Below, piece by piece: positions 17,665 to 25,878 of a stretch of DNA of 64,000 nt. The translations under genes and the position numbers were made by a program. Positions within the stretch are counted from its first letter, which is position 1. Each line of letters starts with the position of its first letter. The DNA comes from an uncultured Saprospiraceae bacterium (GTDB lineage: Bacteria; Bacteroidota; Bacteroidia; Chitinophagales; Saprospiraceae). The notes under the pieces were generated by a model, which did no database searches, had not been told where the DNA came from, and worked only from the letters and a program-made list of their open reading frames with translations. The stretch spans positions 175,194-239,193 of the forward strand of contig CALIAU010000012.1 of NCBI GenBank assembly GCA_938045585.1, read 5' to 3'.

Positions 17665-17739
17665 GGAGGGAGTTGGGGCGCCGGAGGCGCTGGGTGTTGG
17701 TATCATGGTGTCTTGGTGTCTTAGTGGACTTTCAGAATT

Positions 17740-17747
17740 TATTTTTG
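17740..17747 (+). promoter_or_regulatory. -7 box TATTTTTG upstream of the BspA-like gene
   Basis: This matches TAnnTTTG and ends 27 bp before the ATG at 17775, which is a typical distance for a short leader. The -33 element is not clear. Confidence 0.5.
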
Positions 17748-17774
17748 TAATTTCATTGGATTAGATAAGCTAAC

Positions 17775-20483
17775 ATGAAAACCATAGTTCACATATTCCT
17801 ACTTCTTTCTTATGCACACTGTCTTTTTGCGCAAGATGCCTACCTTACTACCTGGGTAATACCAGAGGATGATCTTAGACTTAATATTGAAATAAGTGGA
17901 TATGAATTTGATTATAACTATAATGTGGACTGGGGGGATGGCACAATAAGCACGAATCATGATTTTATCGCCTATCATACCTATGAGAATCCTGGCGAGT
18001 ATCAAGTCGCGATTACAGGTACTTATCCCAAGATAGTAACTTATGGAGACTCACGACTAAAATCAGTAGACCAATGGGGAAACCAAAAATGGAAAGATTT
18101 AAGCCTAGCTTTCTCCCATTGTGATTCCTTAATGATAAATGCACAGGATGTACCAGATCTTTCAGGTGTAGAATTTATGTATAGCATGTTTTCCAATGTT
18201 AAGACATCCATAGGCAATATTGAAAACTGGGATGTATCCAATGTGAAAAGTATGAGTGGGATGTTTTTCCAAGCAACTAAGTTCAATCAAGATATTACTA
18301 ATTGGGATGTGAGTAACGTCACTGACTTGAGCTCAATGTTCCAGGGTGCGACTTCTTTTAATCAAGATATTACTAATTGGAATGTAGCAAATGTCATAAA
18401 TATGTACGGGGTGTTTCGTGGCGCAACTAGCTTCAACCAAGGCATTGGAAACTGGAATGTAGCAAATGTAAAAGATATGAGGTATATGTTTCAGGACGCA
18501 ACTAGCTTCGACCAAGACATTGGAAACTGGGATGTAGCAAGTGCAAGAAATATGAATGATATGTTTCATGGTACTTCTAGCTTCAACCAAGACATTGGAA
18601 ACTGGAATGTATCTAGGGTAAAAGATATGAGCTTTATGTTTCAGGACGCAACTAGCTTCAATCAAGGTATTACTAATTGGGATGTGAGTAACGTCACTGA
18701 AATGAGATCAATGTTCCAGGGTGCGACTTCTTTTAATCAAGATATTACTAATTGGAATGTAGCAAATGTCAGAACTATGATGGATATGTTTCAGGGCGCA
18801 ACTAGCTTCAACCAAGACATTGGAAACTAGAATGTAGCAAATGTGAATTTTATGCAGCAGATGTTTTCTGGTGCAACTAATTTCAACCAAGATATTAGTA
18901 ACTGGGACGTATCAAGGGTAATAAATCTAGTTGGGTTTCTTGATGAGGCAGAGTCTTTCTCAAATGAAAACTATGACGCTCTATTACATACTTGGGCTAG
19001 TCTTAATTTACAAGACAATGTAAAATTTTCAGGCTCACTTAATTACTGTATGGGTGAGTTAGCTAGACAACATATCATTGATACATATTCTTGGGAATTT
19101 TTTAATGATGCCAAGAGTCCTGATTGCGATAATTCAATTATTCCTGGTTCTTCATTTCTAGAATATGATTCTGCCACTTGCGAAAACGAATTATTACTAT
19201 TCCCCTTTCTTAAGTACTCAGTGGAAACTACAAATCAGAGTAGTTACTTTCTAGCGAACCAAAATGGAGAATTCGCAGTTTCAGGGTATGCAGGAGATTA
19301 CAGTATTACACCAGAACTTGAAAATCCTGAATTTTTTAACATTTCCCCTGACACTATACATTTTTCAATTCCGCTCGATGATCCCACATTTGAGCTCAAC
19401 TTCTGCATAACACCCTCAGTGCAAGTTACAGATGTTGAAATCTCTATTATCCCATTAAATATAGTCAGAGCAGGGTTCGATGTCAGCTATAAAATCATTC
19501 TTACTAACAAAGGGACGACTATCGTAAGTGATAAAATAGAATTATCCTACCCTTCATCTCTTATGGAATTTAAAAGTGCAGTTCCAGTTAACACCAGTTT
19601 AGAAACAGATAAAATTATATGGGAATACTCAGATTTGGGATTATATGAATCTAGAACCTACCTTATTGATTTCACTACTAACTCCCCTATGGACACGCCA
19701 CCTCTTAGTAATGGTGATATTTTATCTCTGAAAACAACCGCCTTCCCTCTTAACCTTGATTATAATAATAGTAACAATTATGCCTGCTTAAACCAAACAG
19801 TGGTAAATTCCTTCGACCCTAATGACAAGACCTGTCTTGAAGGAAGCACTCTCCTACCAGAAATGGTAGGCGAATACCTTCATTACCAAATCCGTTTTGA
19901 AAACACGGGAACAGCAAATGCCCTGAATGTGCGCGTCAGAGATGTGATTGATAGAACTCGTTTTGATATCGCTAGCTTAGAAATAATTGATGCTAGCCAT
20001 CCTATGCAGGTACGTATTGTTGGTGATGAGGTAGACTTTGTATTTGAAAACATTATGCTACCCTTTGATGACGACAACAATGATGGCTATCTGGTCTTCA
20101 AAATAAAAACGCTTCCAGATCTTGTTCTTGGTGATGAGATAAGTAATGAGGCAAACATCTTCTTTGATTTTAATTTCCCTATTCTTACAAATACGGCAAC
20201 AACGACAGTAGAAATTCCTAGCAGCACAACAACAGTAGAGAATAACCTAGGCTTCCAGATAAGTCCTAATCCTGTGAAGCATTCTTTGCATATAGATTTA
20301 CAAGAAAATATTGCATCCATAGAAGTCTTCAACCTGCAAGGAAAACTAGTACATTCTGAAAATGGATTAAGACAAACACAACGCTATGCTCTAAACACTT
20401 CTACCTTGGTTCCCGGTGCTTACCTTATTCAAGTAATTTCTGATACGGGGAAGCTGGGGACAAAGAAGTTTGTGAAGATCTAA
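17775..20483 (+). pseudogene. BspA-like DUF285 repeat surface protein with T9SS domain, interrupted by an amber codon
   Basis: One reading frame runs the full 2.7 kb except for a TAG at 18828-18830. There the repeat demands Trp (NWNVANV), so a single TGG-to-TAG change explains it. Upstream are a signal peptide (IFLLLSYAHCLFAQ), a PKD-like segment with VDWGDGTISTNHDF, and DUF285 repeats. Downstream are the last repeats, a conserved-repeat/DUF11-like region (FDPNDKTCLEG, IRFENTGTANALNVRVRDV, NEANIFFDFNFPI) and a Por sorting domain (ISPNPVKHSLHI, VPGAYLIQV, GTKKFVKI). If not read through, only a truncated repeat protein lacking the sorting signal is made. It could also be an assembly error or a low-frequency allele. 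Confidence 0.85.
18213..18955 (+). repeat. Ten tandem 75-nt DUF285 repeats
   Basis: Each unit encodes about 25 residues of the form FNQDIxNWDVSNVxxMxxMFxGATS. Two blocks five units apart (18304-18395 and 18679-18770, offset exactly 375 nt) are almost identical, including the phrase GGGATGTGAGTAACGTCACT. This indicates recent duplication or gene conversion inside the array. Confidence 0.9.
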
Positions 20484-20543
20484 GTTTGATAAATAGTGTC
20501 TTTAGTATTTCATATGTTTTATATTTATTAGATAAAACATAAT

Positions 20544-21014
20544 ATGAAAAACGCCTTCCTTATACTTTTAGTTTTTAGCTCTTGTAATAGTAGTACAAAA
20601 GCTCCAGTGCAGCAAGCCATCCAAGACTCAGAAATAAAAATTGCTAAGGACCTTATTCAAGGTGCCTTCGACGATCTCTGGGGCGGCGTGGACTCCACTA
20701 AAATTCTTGACTATCATACAGATGATTTTATCATCCTAGAACATGGAGATGTATGGGACAACGATCGCATCAAACAATATATGCGGCGCCAGTTAGCAAG
20801 AGAGAATCGGGCAAAACGACATAACCGAATGGAATATATCTCTATAGACAAATACGGAGAGTCCATGCAAATAGCCTATTACAATTATGCAAAATTCACG
20901 CAAGGCGATAGTATTGTTGGCAATGCAAGATGGTTAGAAAGTGCACTAGCAGTTCCTACTGAGAATGGATGGCGGCTTAAGATGATGCATTCTACACGAG
21001 CAAACAAGAATTAA
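20544..21014 (+). CDS. SnoaL/DUF4440-like lipoprotein
   Basis: This 156-residue putative lipoprotein has a signal peptide with lipobox LVFSSC, so Cys14 would be lipidated by the Lgt/LspA route. The mature part fits an NTF2-like cone fold (DUF4440 or SnoaL-like): LIQGAFDDLWGGVDSTKILD, YHTDDFIILEHGDVWDNDRI, and a C-terminal WLESALAVPTENGWRLKMMH strand pair. Family members include enzymes and ligand-binding proteins; no activity can be assigned. A start-proximal TA-rich region lies upstream. Confidence 0.78.
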   Translation: MKNAFLILLVFSSCNSSTKAPVQQAIQDSEIKIAKDLIQGAFDDLWGGVDSTKILDYHTDDFIILEHGDVWDNDRIKQYMRRQLARENRAKRHNRMEYISIDKYGESMQIAYYNYAKFTQGDSIVGNARWLESALAVPTENGWRLKMMHSTRANKN

Positions 21015-21105
21015 ACTAAGCGAAATGGTCGAATATTGTAATTCACTCATCGAGTAAAGTAGCAAGGAAAGACCTAGACCTCTATCTTACTATAAATAAT
21101 TTGAT

Positions 21106-21312
21106 ATGAAAACATCTATACTTACGTTCTTTTGCATCTTCCTTTTAAGCTGCAATGTGAATCCTAACAAAGAGGCTAGATTGCAAACATTAGAAACTGA
21201 AGTACAAGTATTAAATGACGACATCAAATCGCTGAATGATCAAGTGGAGGCCCTTACACGAACAAACCAAAAACTAAACCAAAGACTGACAGCTTTAGAA
21301 AAAAATAAATGA
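21106..21312 (+). CDS. Small coiled-coil lipoprotein
   Basis: This 68-residue protein has a lipoprotein signal (FCIFLLSC, Cys16) and then an almost uninterrupted heptad pattern of Leu/Val/Ile (LQTLETEVQVLNDDIKSLND to the end), typical of an Lpp-like or SlyX-like coiled coil. It probably sits in the outer or inner membrane leaflet as an oligomer. Its TGA stop overlaps the ATG of the next gene (ATGA at 21309-21312), so translation is likely coupled to the Coq4-like gene. Confidence 0.75.
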   Translation: MKTSILTFFCIFLLSCNVNPNKEARLQTLETEVQVLNDDIKSLNDQVEALTRTNQKLNQRLTALEKNK

Positions 21313-21749
21313 ACGAAGGACTGACACTGCGACAGGGTCTGGAACAGTTTCATAAGGAATACCAAGACCACCTAAGCCACGAAAAAGAAGGAATACCCAT
21401 CGAGTCTAAAGAGTTCTTTTTATCACACGATATTACACATGTGTTATTTGACTGTGACATTTCTCTCTATGGTGAAGGCGCAGTTAAAATCTGGACAATT
21501 TTTGGCACCACCCTCGGATTCTGGAAACACATAAAAGCATATCAAACAGTAAATGCATATGCCCTTTCCAAACGTTTTAAGCTGATGCACATCCTGCGTA
21601 ATATTTTTAAATTCATAGTACACATTCCTATTCTCATCTTCAGAGCCAAACGAATGCACAAAGCCTGGCCCTGGCAAAACTTTGACGCCTACCTAGACAT
21701 GCCACTTGTAGACATCAGGCAAGAATTTAATATTCAGTTGCTGAAATAA
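21309..21749 (+). CDS. Coq4-like protein
   Basis: This 146-residue protein resembles the Coq4 family (ubiquinone biosynthesis scaffold or decarboxylase-hydroxylase in eukaryotes). The visible signature is SHDITHVLFDCDISLYGEGA, reminiscent of the Coq4 HDxxHxxxG...GE metal-binding block, followed by a hydrophobic stretch (TIFGTTLGFWKHI) and a basic amphipathic region. Bacteroidota mostly use menaquinone, so its job here may differ. It is translationally coupled to a coiled-coil lipoprotein. The family call rests on the motif only. Confidence 0.6.
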   Translation: MNEGLTLRQGLEQFHKEYQDHLSHEKEGIPIESKEFFLSHDITHVLFDCDISLYGEGAVKIWTIFGTTLGFWKHIKAYQTVNAYALSKRFKLMHILRNIFKFIVHIPILIFRAKRMHKAWPWQNFDAYLDMPLVDIRQEFNIQLLK

Positions 21750-21830
21750 ATCCAGCATCTACTTTCTAACTAAAGTAAATTTTGGAGACTAGTTCAAAAA
21801 GAATAATTATTTTAATTTTGATCCACCTAT

Positions 21831-22217
21831 ATGCCTAGATACTTATTTAATCATATCGCTCTTTCTGTTTTAGATGTAGACGCGTCCGTTCGTTTCTATC
21901 AACAGCTATTTCAATTTGAAGAAATTCCGAACACTGCCTCTGGTTCTAAAACAAGATGGCTTTCCTTGGGCGAGGGAAAACAACTTCACCTCATCCCGCG
22001 TCCTCAGGCTGAAATAAAAATCAATAAGGCAGTGCACTTCGCCCTTTCCACAGCGGATGTAGATGGATTTGTAGAAGAGCTAAAACGTCTAGATATTCCT
22101 TATTCCGACTGGTTGGGTGCCCCGAACAAAATTTACATACGGGATGATGGGATTAAACAGGTGTATTTTCAGGACCCCAATGGTTACTGGGTTGAAGTAA
22201 ATAATGCGGGCGAATAA
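21831..22217 (+). CDS. VOC-superfamily (glyoxalase-like) protein
   Basis: This 128-residue single-domain VOC protein has the two beta-alpha-beta-beta-beta modules: NHIALSVLDVDASVRFYQQL for the first and AVHFALSTADVDGFVEELKR with YFQDPNGYWVEVNN for the second. Conserved metal-ligand positions can be seen as H8, H52 or H67 and the C-terminal Glu of WVEV. VOC enzymes include glyoxalases, dioxygenases and resistance proteins; the substrate cannot be told. Confidence 0.85.
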   Translation: MPRYLFNHIALSVLDVDASVRFYQQLFQFEEIPNTASGSKTRWLSLGEGKQLHLIPRPQAEIKINKAVHFALSTADVDGFVEELKRLDIPYSDWLGAPNKIYIRDDGIKQVYFQDPNGYWVEVNNAGE

Positions 22218-22300
22218 ATAGTGCCTTCCTATCTATTTTCTCATATGCAAAACTATGCTACGCTAATACATTCCTGCCCATTCTGATAATGAAATAATTG

Positions 22301-22308
22301 TACTTTTA
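22301..22308 (+). promoter_or_regulatory. -7-like box TACTTTTA upstream of the gluconokinase fusion
   Basis: One mismatch to TAnnTTTG, 23 bp before the TTG start at 22332. Position and sequence fit a weak Bacteroidota promoter. Confidence 0.4.
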
Positions 22309-22331
22309 TCCCGAATTAAAAAACAAGGCAA

Positions 22332-24206
22332 TTGATTTATATAGTAGCAGGTGTTTCTGGTTCAGGCAAGTCAACCATTGCAGAGGGCTTGGCCTCAGCG
22401 CTTAACTTAGAGTACATTGATGCGGATGACTTTCACCCAGATTCCAATAGATCTAAAATGTCTAAAGGTATTCCCTTAAACGACAGCGACAGAGAACCCT
22501 GGCTACTCGCCATCAATCAAGAACTTATACAGGCGGAACAAAAGCAGGGTATCATTCTAGCCTGCTCCGCACTCAAAAAAAAATATAGACAAACATTAGA
22601 AAAAGACTTGCTAAAAACACCAATTTGGATATTTTTGGAAGGCAGTTTTGAAACAATCTATAACAGAATGAAAGCACGTAAGCATTTTATGCCTGCGTCT
22701 CTTCTTCAATCACAATTTGACACCTACGAAACACCAGACTCTGGACTACGCCTGGACATCAGGCAAAATCCAGAACAACTCATTGAAAAGATTTTAGCGC
22801 ATATGGATAAGAAAGCAGAAATTGGATTAATAGGACTCGGCGTCATGGGAAAAAGCCTGAGTCGTAATATTGCTCGGAATGGATTTCACATCCATGTCTA
22901 TAACAGACATGTAGATGGTAAAGAAGAACAGGTAGCAGCAAACTTCGTAAAAGCATTTCCTGAATTAGCAAACAGCAAGGGCTTTGATAATTTAGGAAAT
23001 TTCGTTGCGGCACTGGAACAGCCTAGAAAGGTCTTTTTAATGGTGAATGCTGGAAAGGCGGTAGACACCGTTATCAAGTCTCTCCTTCCCCATCTTGATA
23101 AGGGGGATATGATTATCGATGGTGGAAACTCACACTACAAAGACACCCAACGTCGCTTTGTCGTTTTAGAGCATCAAGGAATTGAATATATCGGCACAGG
23201 CGTATCAGGGGGCGAATTAGGTGCACTCAATGGTCCTTCCATCATGCCCGGTGGTTCTCCGAAAGCGTACCAAGCAGCAGAAACTATTCTCACGAAAATA
23301 GCAGCCCAAGATAAGGTAGATAAAACTTGCTGCGCTTTCATTGGAGAAGGCGGCGCAGGACACTTTGTAAAAATGGTCCACAATGGAATCGAATATGCAG
23401 AAATGCAACTCATCGCAGAAGTCTATGGCATCCTTCGGTTTGCCATGCAGAAATCACCAGAAGAAATTTCTACTCTTTTCGCAGAATGGAACGAAGGAGA
23501 CTGCGGAAGTTATCTTCTTGAAATAACAAGAGATATTCTATTAAGGAAGGAAGAAGAAACTCAACTGATAGATATTATATTGGATAAGGCAGGTAACAAG
23601 GGCACTGGAAGTTGGACCACCATCGCTGCCTGCGAACTAGGCGTTGCGATACCTACCATCACAGCAGCTCTCTTTGCGCGCTATCAATCAGCAGCATATG
23701 ATGCAAGACAAACGGCTGCTAAAGTATTTGCTCCAAGTAATAGTAAGGTCGAATTTGACTTGGAACAATTACGCCAAGCTTACCAGCAAGCACGTCTCCT
23801 GAATCACAACCAAGGATTTGAACTCATTCGTGAAGCGTCTAAGAGCTATGACTGGAAGGTAGACACTAAAGAACTAGCAAGAATCTGGACAAACGGCTGT
23901 ATTATTCGATCTAAACTGATGGAGACCATTTACACACATCATACAGAGGATCCATTGATACTAAATCCAAATTTGAATAGCGATCTAATTTCACACAGAT
24001 CGGCTTTGCAAGAAATAGTAGCACAATTAGCGCATACAAATATTTCTAGCCCCTGCTTTTCAGCGTCCCTATCCTACTTGAATGGCAGTATTGAACAAAC
24101 TGCACTAGCAAACATTATTCAAGCACAAAGGGATTACTTTGGAGCGCATACCTACGAGCGTAGAGATGCGCCGAGGGGTCAAAAGTTTCATACTGAGTGG
24201 GAGTAG
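22332..24206 (+). CDS. Gluconokinase-6-phosphogluconate dehydrogenase fusion
   Basis: This 624-residue bifunctional enzyme joins two consecutive steps: gluconate plus ATP to 6-phosphogluconate, then oxidative decarboxylation to ribulose 5-phosphate with NADP reduction. Residues 1-158 are gluconokinase, with P-loop AGVSGSGKST and DADDFHPDSNRSKMSKGIPL. Residues about 160-624 are a full-length dehydrogenase: GLGVMG (168-173), GTGVSGGELGALNGPSIMPG, the catalytic Lys in GHFVKMVHNGIEYAEMQ, and DKAGNKGTGSWTTIAACELG. The start is TTG. Fusion lets the intermediate pass directly between sites and links gluconate use to NADPH supply. Confidence 0.95.
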   Translation: MIYIVAGVSGSGKSTIAEGLASALNLEYIDADDFHPDSNRSKMSKGIPLNDSDREPWLLAINQELIQAEQKQGIILACSALKKKYRQTLEKDLLKTPIWIFLEGSFETIYNRMKARKHFMPASLLQSQFDTYETPDSGLRLDIRQNPEQLIEKILAHMDKKAEIGLIGLGVMGKSLSRNIARNGFHIHVYNRHVDGKEEQVAANFVKAFPELANSKGFDNLGNFVAALEQPRKVFLMVNAGKAVDTVIKSLLPHLDKGDMIIDGGNSHYKDTQRRFVVLEHQGIEYIGTGVSGGELGALNGPSIMPGGSPKAYQAAETILTKIAAQDKVDKTCCAFIGEGGAGHFVKMVHNGIEYAEMQLIAEVYGILRFAMQKSPEEISTLFAEWNEGDCGSYLLEITRDILLRKEEETQLIDIILDKAGNKGTGSWTTIAACELGVAIPTITAALFARYQSAAYDARQTAAKVFAPSNSKVEFDLEQLRQAYQQARLLNHNQGFELIREASKSYDWKVDTKELARIWTNGCIIRSKLMETIYTHHTEDPLILNPNLNSDLISHRSALQEIVAQLAHTNISSPCFSASLSYLNGSIEQTALANIIQAQRDYFGAHTYERRDAPRGQKFHTEWE

Positions 24207-24267
24207 GCAATATTAATTTATATTCTTGTTATCGACTTTTTTCCTTGATGAAAAAAGTAGCAAAAAA

Positions 24268-24295
24268 ACCTGCCTGCGTACGCACGCAGGCAGGT
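24268..24295. repeat. Perfect 12-bp stem palindrome of the CCTGCCTGCG type
   Basis: ACCTGCCTGCGT and its exact complement are separated by ACGC. It shares the CCTGCCTGCG core with the long elements at 50341 and 53770. It lies in the 199-bp gap after the gluconokinase fusion; without a following T-run it is not a classic terminator on either strand. Confidence 0.85.
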
Positions 24296-24405
24296 CAAGT
24301 CCCGCCGCCCACTTGTGAGAATCGAGCTGCCCGCTTATTTTGGAACCAGTTAAAATGTTTTGTAGCGCTATAAATTGGCACAGATCAAAAAGTAATATTT
24401 TATAA

Positions 24406-24975
24406 ATGGATTACACAGAAGACCAAGCTTTTGACAACATAGACTTTGAAAAAGAGAACATTCTTAAAGAAGGTAATTATCAATACTGCCATTTTAAGGA
24501 CTGTAGTTTCTCACAGGTAAATCTCGCACGTATCAATTTTATTGATTGCGAATTTTTAGGCTGCGATTTTAGTGCGGTGCATCTGGGGGACTGTGGTTTT
24601 AGAACAGTGCAATTCAACGACTGCAAACTTATCGGTCTTGAGTTCAACCATTGCAATCCACTGCTCTTTGCTGTAAATTTTAAAGCGTGCAAGATGGACT
24701 ACGCTTCGTTTCAAAGCTGCACCCTAAAGAAAACAGCTTTTGACAGCTGTAGTCTCATCGAAGCAGATTTTACAGATACAATTGCTGCACACAGTAATTT
24801 TGCTGGTTCTGATTTGAACCGCGCTGTGTTCAATAATACAGACCTAAGTGGCGCTGATTTTAGTTTAGCAAAACACTATAGCATTGACCCAAGCAACAAT
24901 AGAATTAAAAAAGCAAAATTCTCCGTCCCAGGCGTATTTTCACTGCTAGACAAGTTTGCTATTGAAATCGTTTGA
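24406..24975 (+). CDS. Pentapeptide repeat protein
   Basis: This 189-residue protein is built of A(D/N)LxF-type pentapeptides that form a right-handed beta-helix: CHFKDCSFSQVNLARINFID, CEFLGCDFSAVHLGDCGF, CDFS, ADFTDTIAAHSNFAGSDLNR and AVFNNTDLSGADFSLAKHYS. It has a Cys-rich variant (many DC/SC pairs) and a short helical C-terminus, as in the Qnr/MfpA-like group. Those proteins mimic DNA and protect gyrase, but many pentapeptide proteins have unrelated or unknown roles, so no resistance function is claimed. No signal peptide is seen. Confidence 0.85.
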   Translation: MDYTEDQAFDNIDFEKENILKEGNYQYCHFKDCSFSQVNLARINFIDCEFLGCDFSAVHLGDCGFRTVQFNDCKLIGLEFNHCNPLLFAVNFKACKMDYASFQSCTLKKTAFDSCSLIEADFTDTIAAHSNFAGSDLNRAVFNNTDLSGADFSLAKHYSIDPSNNRIKKAKFSVPGVFSLLDKFAIEIV

Positions 24976-25021
24976 TAGACAGTTTGTCAATCAAAGCACA
25001 GTCTAAATTTCTAGAAAAGCA

Positions 25022-25029
25022 TACATTTG
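25022..25029 (+). promoter_or_regulatory. -7 box TACATTTG abutting the hydrolase start
   Basis: A perfect TAnnTTTG match ends 4 nt before the ATG at 25034, implying a leaderless or near-leaderless transcript. Confidence 0.55.
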
Positions 25030-25033
25030 CGGC

Positions 25034-25792
25034 ATGCTTAATTACAAAGAATTTGGAGAAGGCGAACCTGTAATCATCCTACATGGATTATTTGGCATGT
25101 TAGACAACTGGCAATCCTTTGCCAAGCTATTGGCGAATGACTATAGAGTCATCCTAGTGGACCAAAGAGACCATGGTAAGTCAGAACATACGGATGCATT
25201 TAATTACAAGCTTCTTGCCCAAGACCTCCATGATTTTTGTGATGAAAATGGCATTTATGGTTGTAGTGTCATCGGCCATTCTATGGGTGGGAAAACAGCG
25301 ATGCAGTTTGCCATCGATTATCCCGACTTTGTGCAAAGACTGATTGTAGTCGACATAGGTCCCATGGCCTACGCGCCTGGACACCAAATCATCTATGAGG
25401 CCTTGCATGCAGTAGATATTGATGCTGCAGAGTCTAGAAAAGATGTAGAAAAAACATTGGCGGAGTATATTGAAGATGCGGGGGTCCGTCTATTCCTAAT
25501 GAAAAACCTAAAAAGAAAAAAGGAAGGGGGTTACGCCTGGAAAATGAATCTTGATCTACTCACAAAGGACTATCCAAACATTATTGCAGGTATCACACTG
25601 GATGATCTTTTAGAAACGCCTACACTCTTTGTTGGTGGTTCGAATTCTGTATATCTAAGCGACGAACAACTTAAACAGATCTCCACCAGCTTTATGACCT
25701 ATCATGTAGAGTTTATTGAAGGAGCTGGCCACTGGGTGCATGCAGAAAAACCAGCAGAGTTGCTCGAATTAGTCCAAGAGTTTCTCGACTAA
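25034..25792 (+). CDS. Alpha/beta hydrolase (YbfF-like esterase)
   Basis: This 252-residue cytoplasmic alpha/beta hydrolase has the oxyanion strand IILHGLFGMLDNWQSFAKLL, the segment VILVDQRDHGKSEH, the nucleophile elbow VIGHSMGGKTAMQFA, and the catalytic His in GAGHWVHAEKPAELL. The Asp of the triad probably lies in the VGGSNSVYLSDEQ region or near it. The layout is that of YbfF-type acyl-ester hydrolases. Substrate unknown. Confidence 0.88.
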   Translation: MLNYKEFGEGEPVIILHGLFGMLDNWQSFAKLLANDYRVILVDQRDHGKSEHTDAFNYKLLAQDLHDFCDENGIYGCSVIGHSMGGKTAMQFAIDYPDFVQRLIVVDIGPMAYAPGHQIIYEALHAVDIDAAESRKDVEKTLAEYIEDAGVRLFLMKNLKRKKEGGYAWKMNLDLLTKDYPNIIAGITLDDLLETPTLFVGGSNSVYLSDEQLKQISTSFMTYHVEFIEGAGHWVHAEKPAELLELVQEFLD

Positions 25793-25854
25793 TATATCCT
25801 CATTTTTATTTGTAAATTCTGAGCCTTTTTAGAGGCAATCCATCCTGCCCTTCT

Positions 25855-25862
25855 TACCTTTA
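25855..25862 (+). promoter_or_regulatory. -7-like box TACCTTTA upstream of uvrB
   Basis: One mismatch to TAnnTTTG, ending 16 bp before the uvrB ATG at 25879. It includes part of the sequence before a GGAG-like ribosome-binding stretch (TAGGAGTT). Confidence 0.45.
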
Positions 25863-25878
25863 GGAGTTAAACTAGACG

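Noticed and set aside
18213..18955. 75-nt regular repeats as a possible CRISPR array
   Set aside because: The repeats have no constant-length unique spacers and stay in one coding frame as DUF285 units.
24406..24975. Pentapeptide protein as a quinolone resistance gene
   Set aside because: The beta-helix repeats are clear, but nothing specific to Qnr (such as its loop pattern) can be confirmed by eye, and most pentapeptide proteins have other roles.
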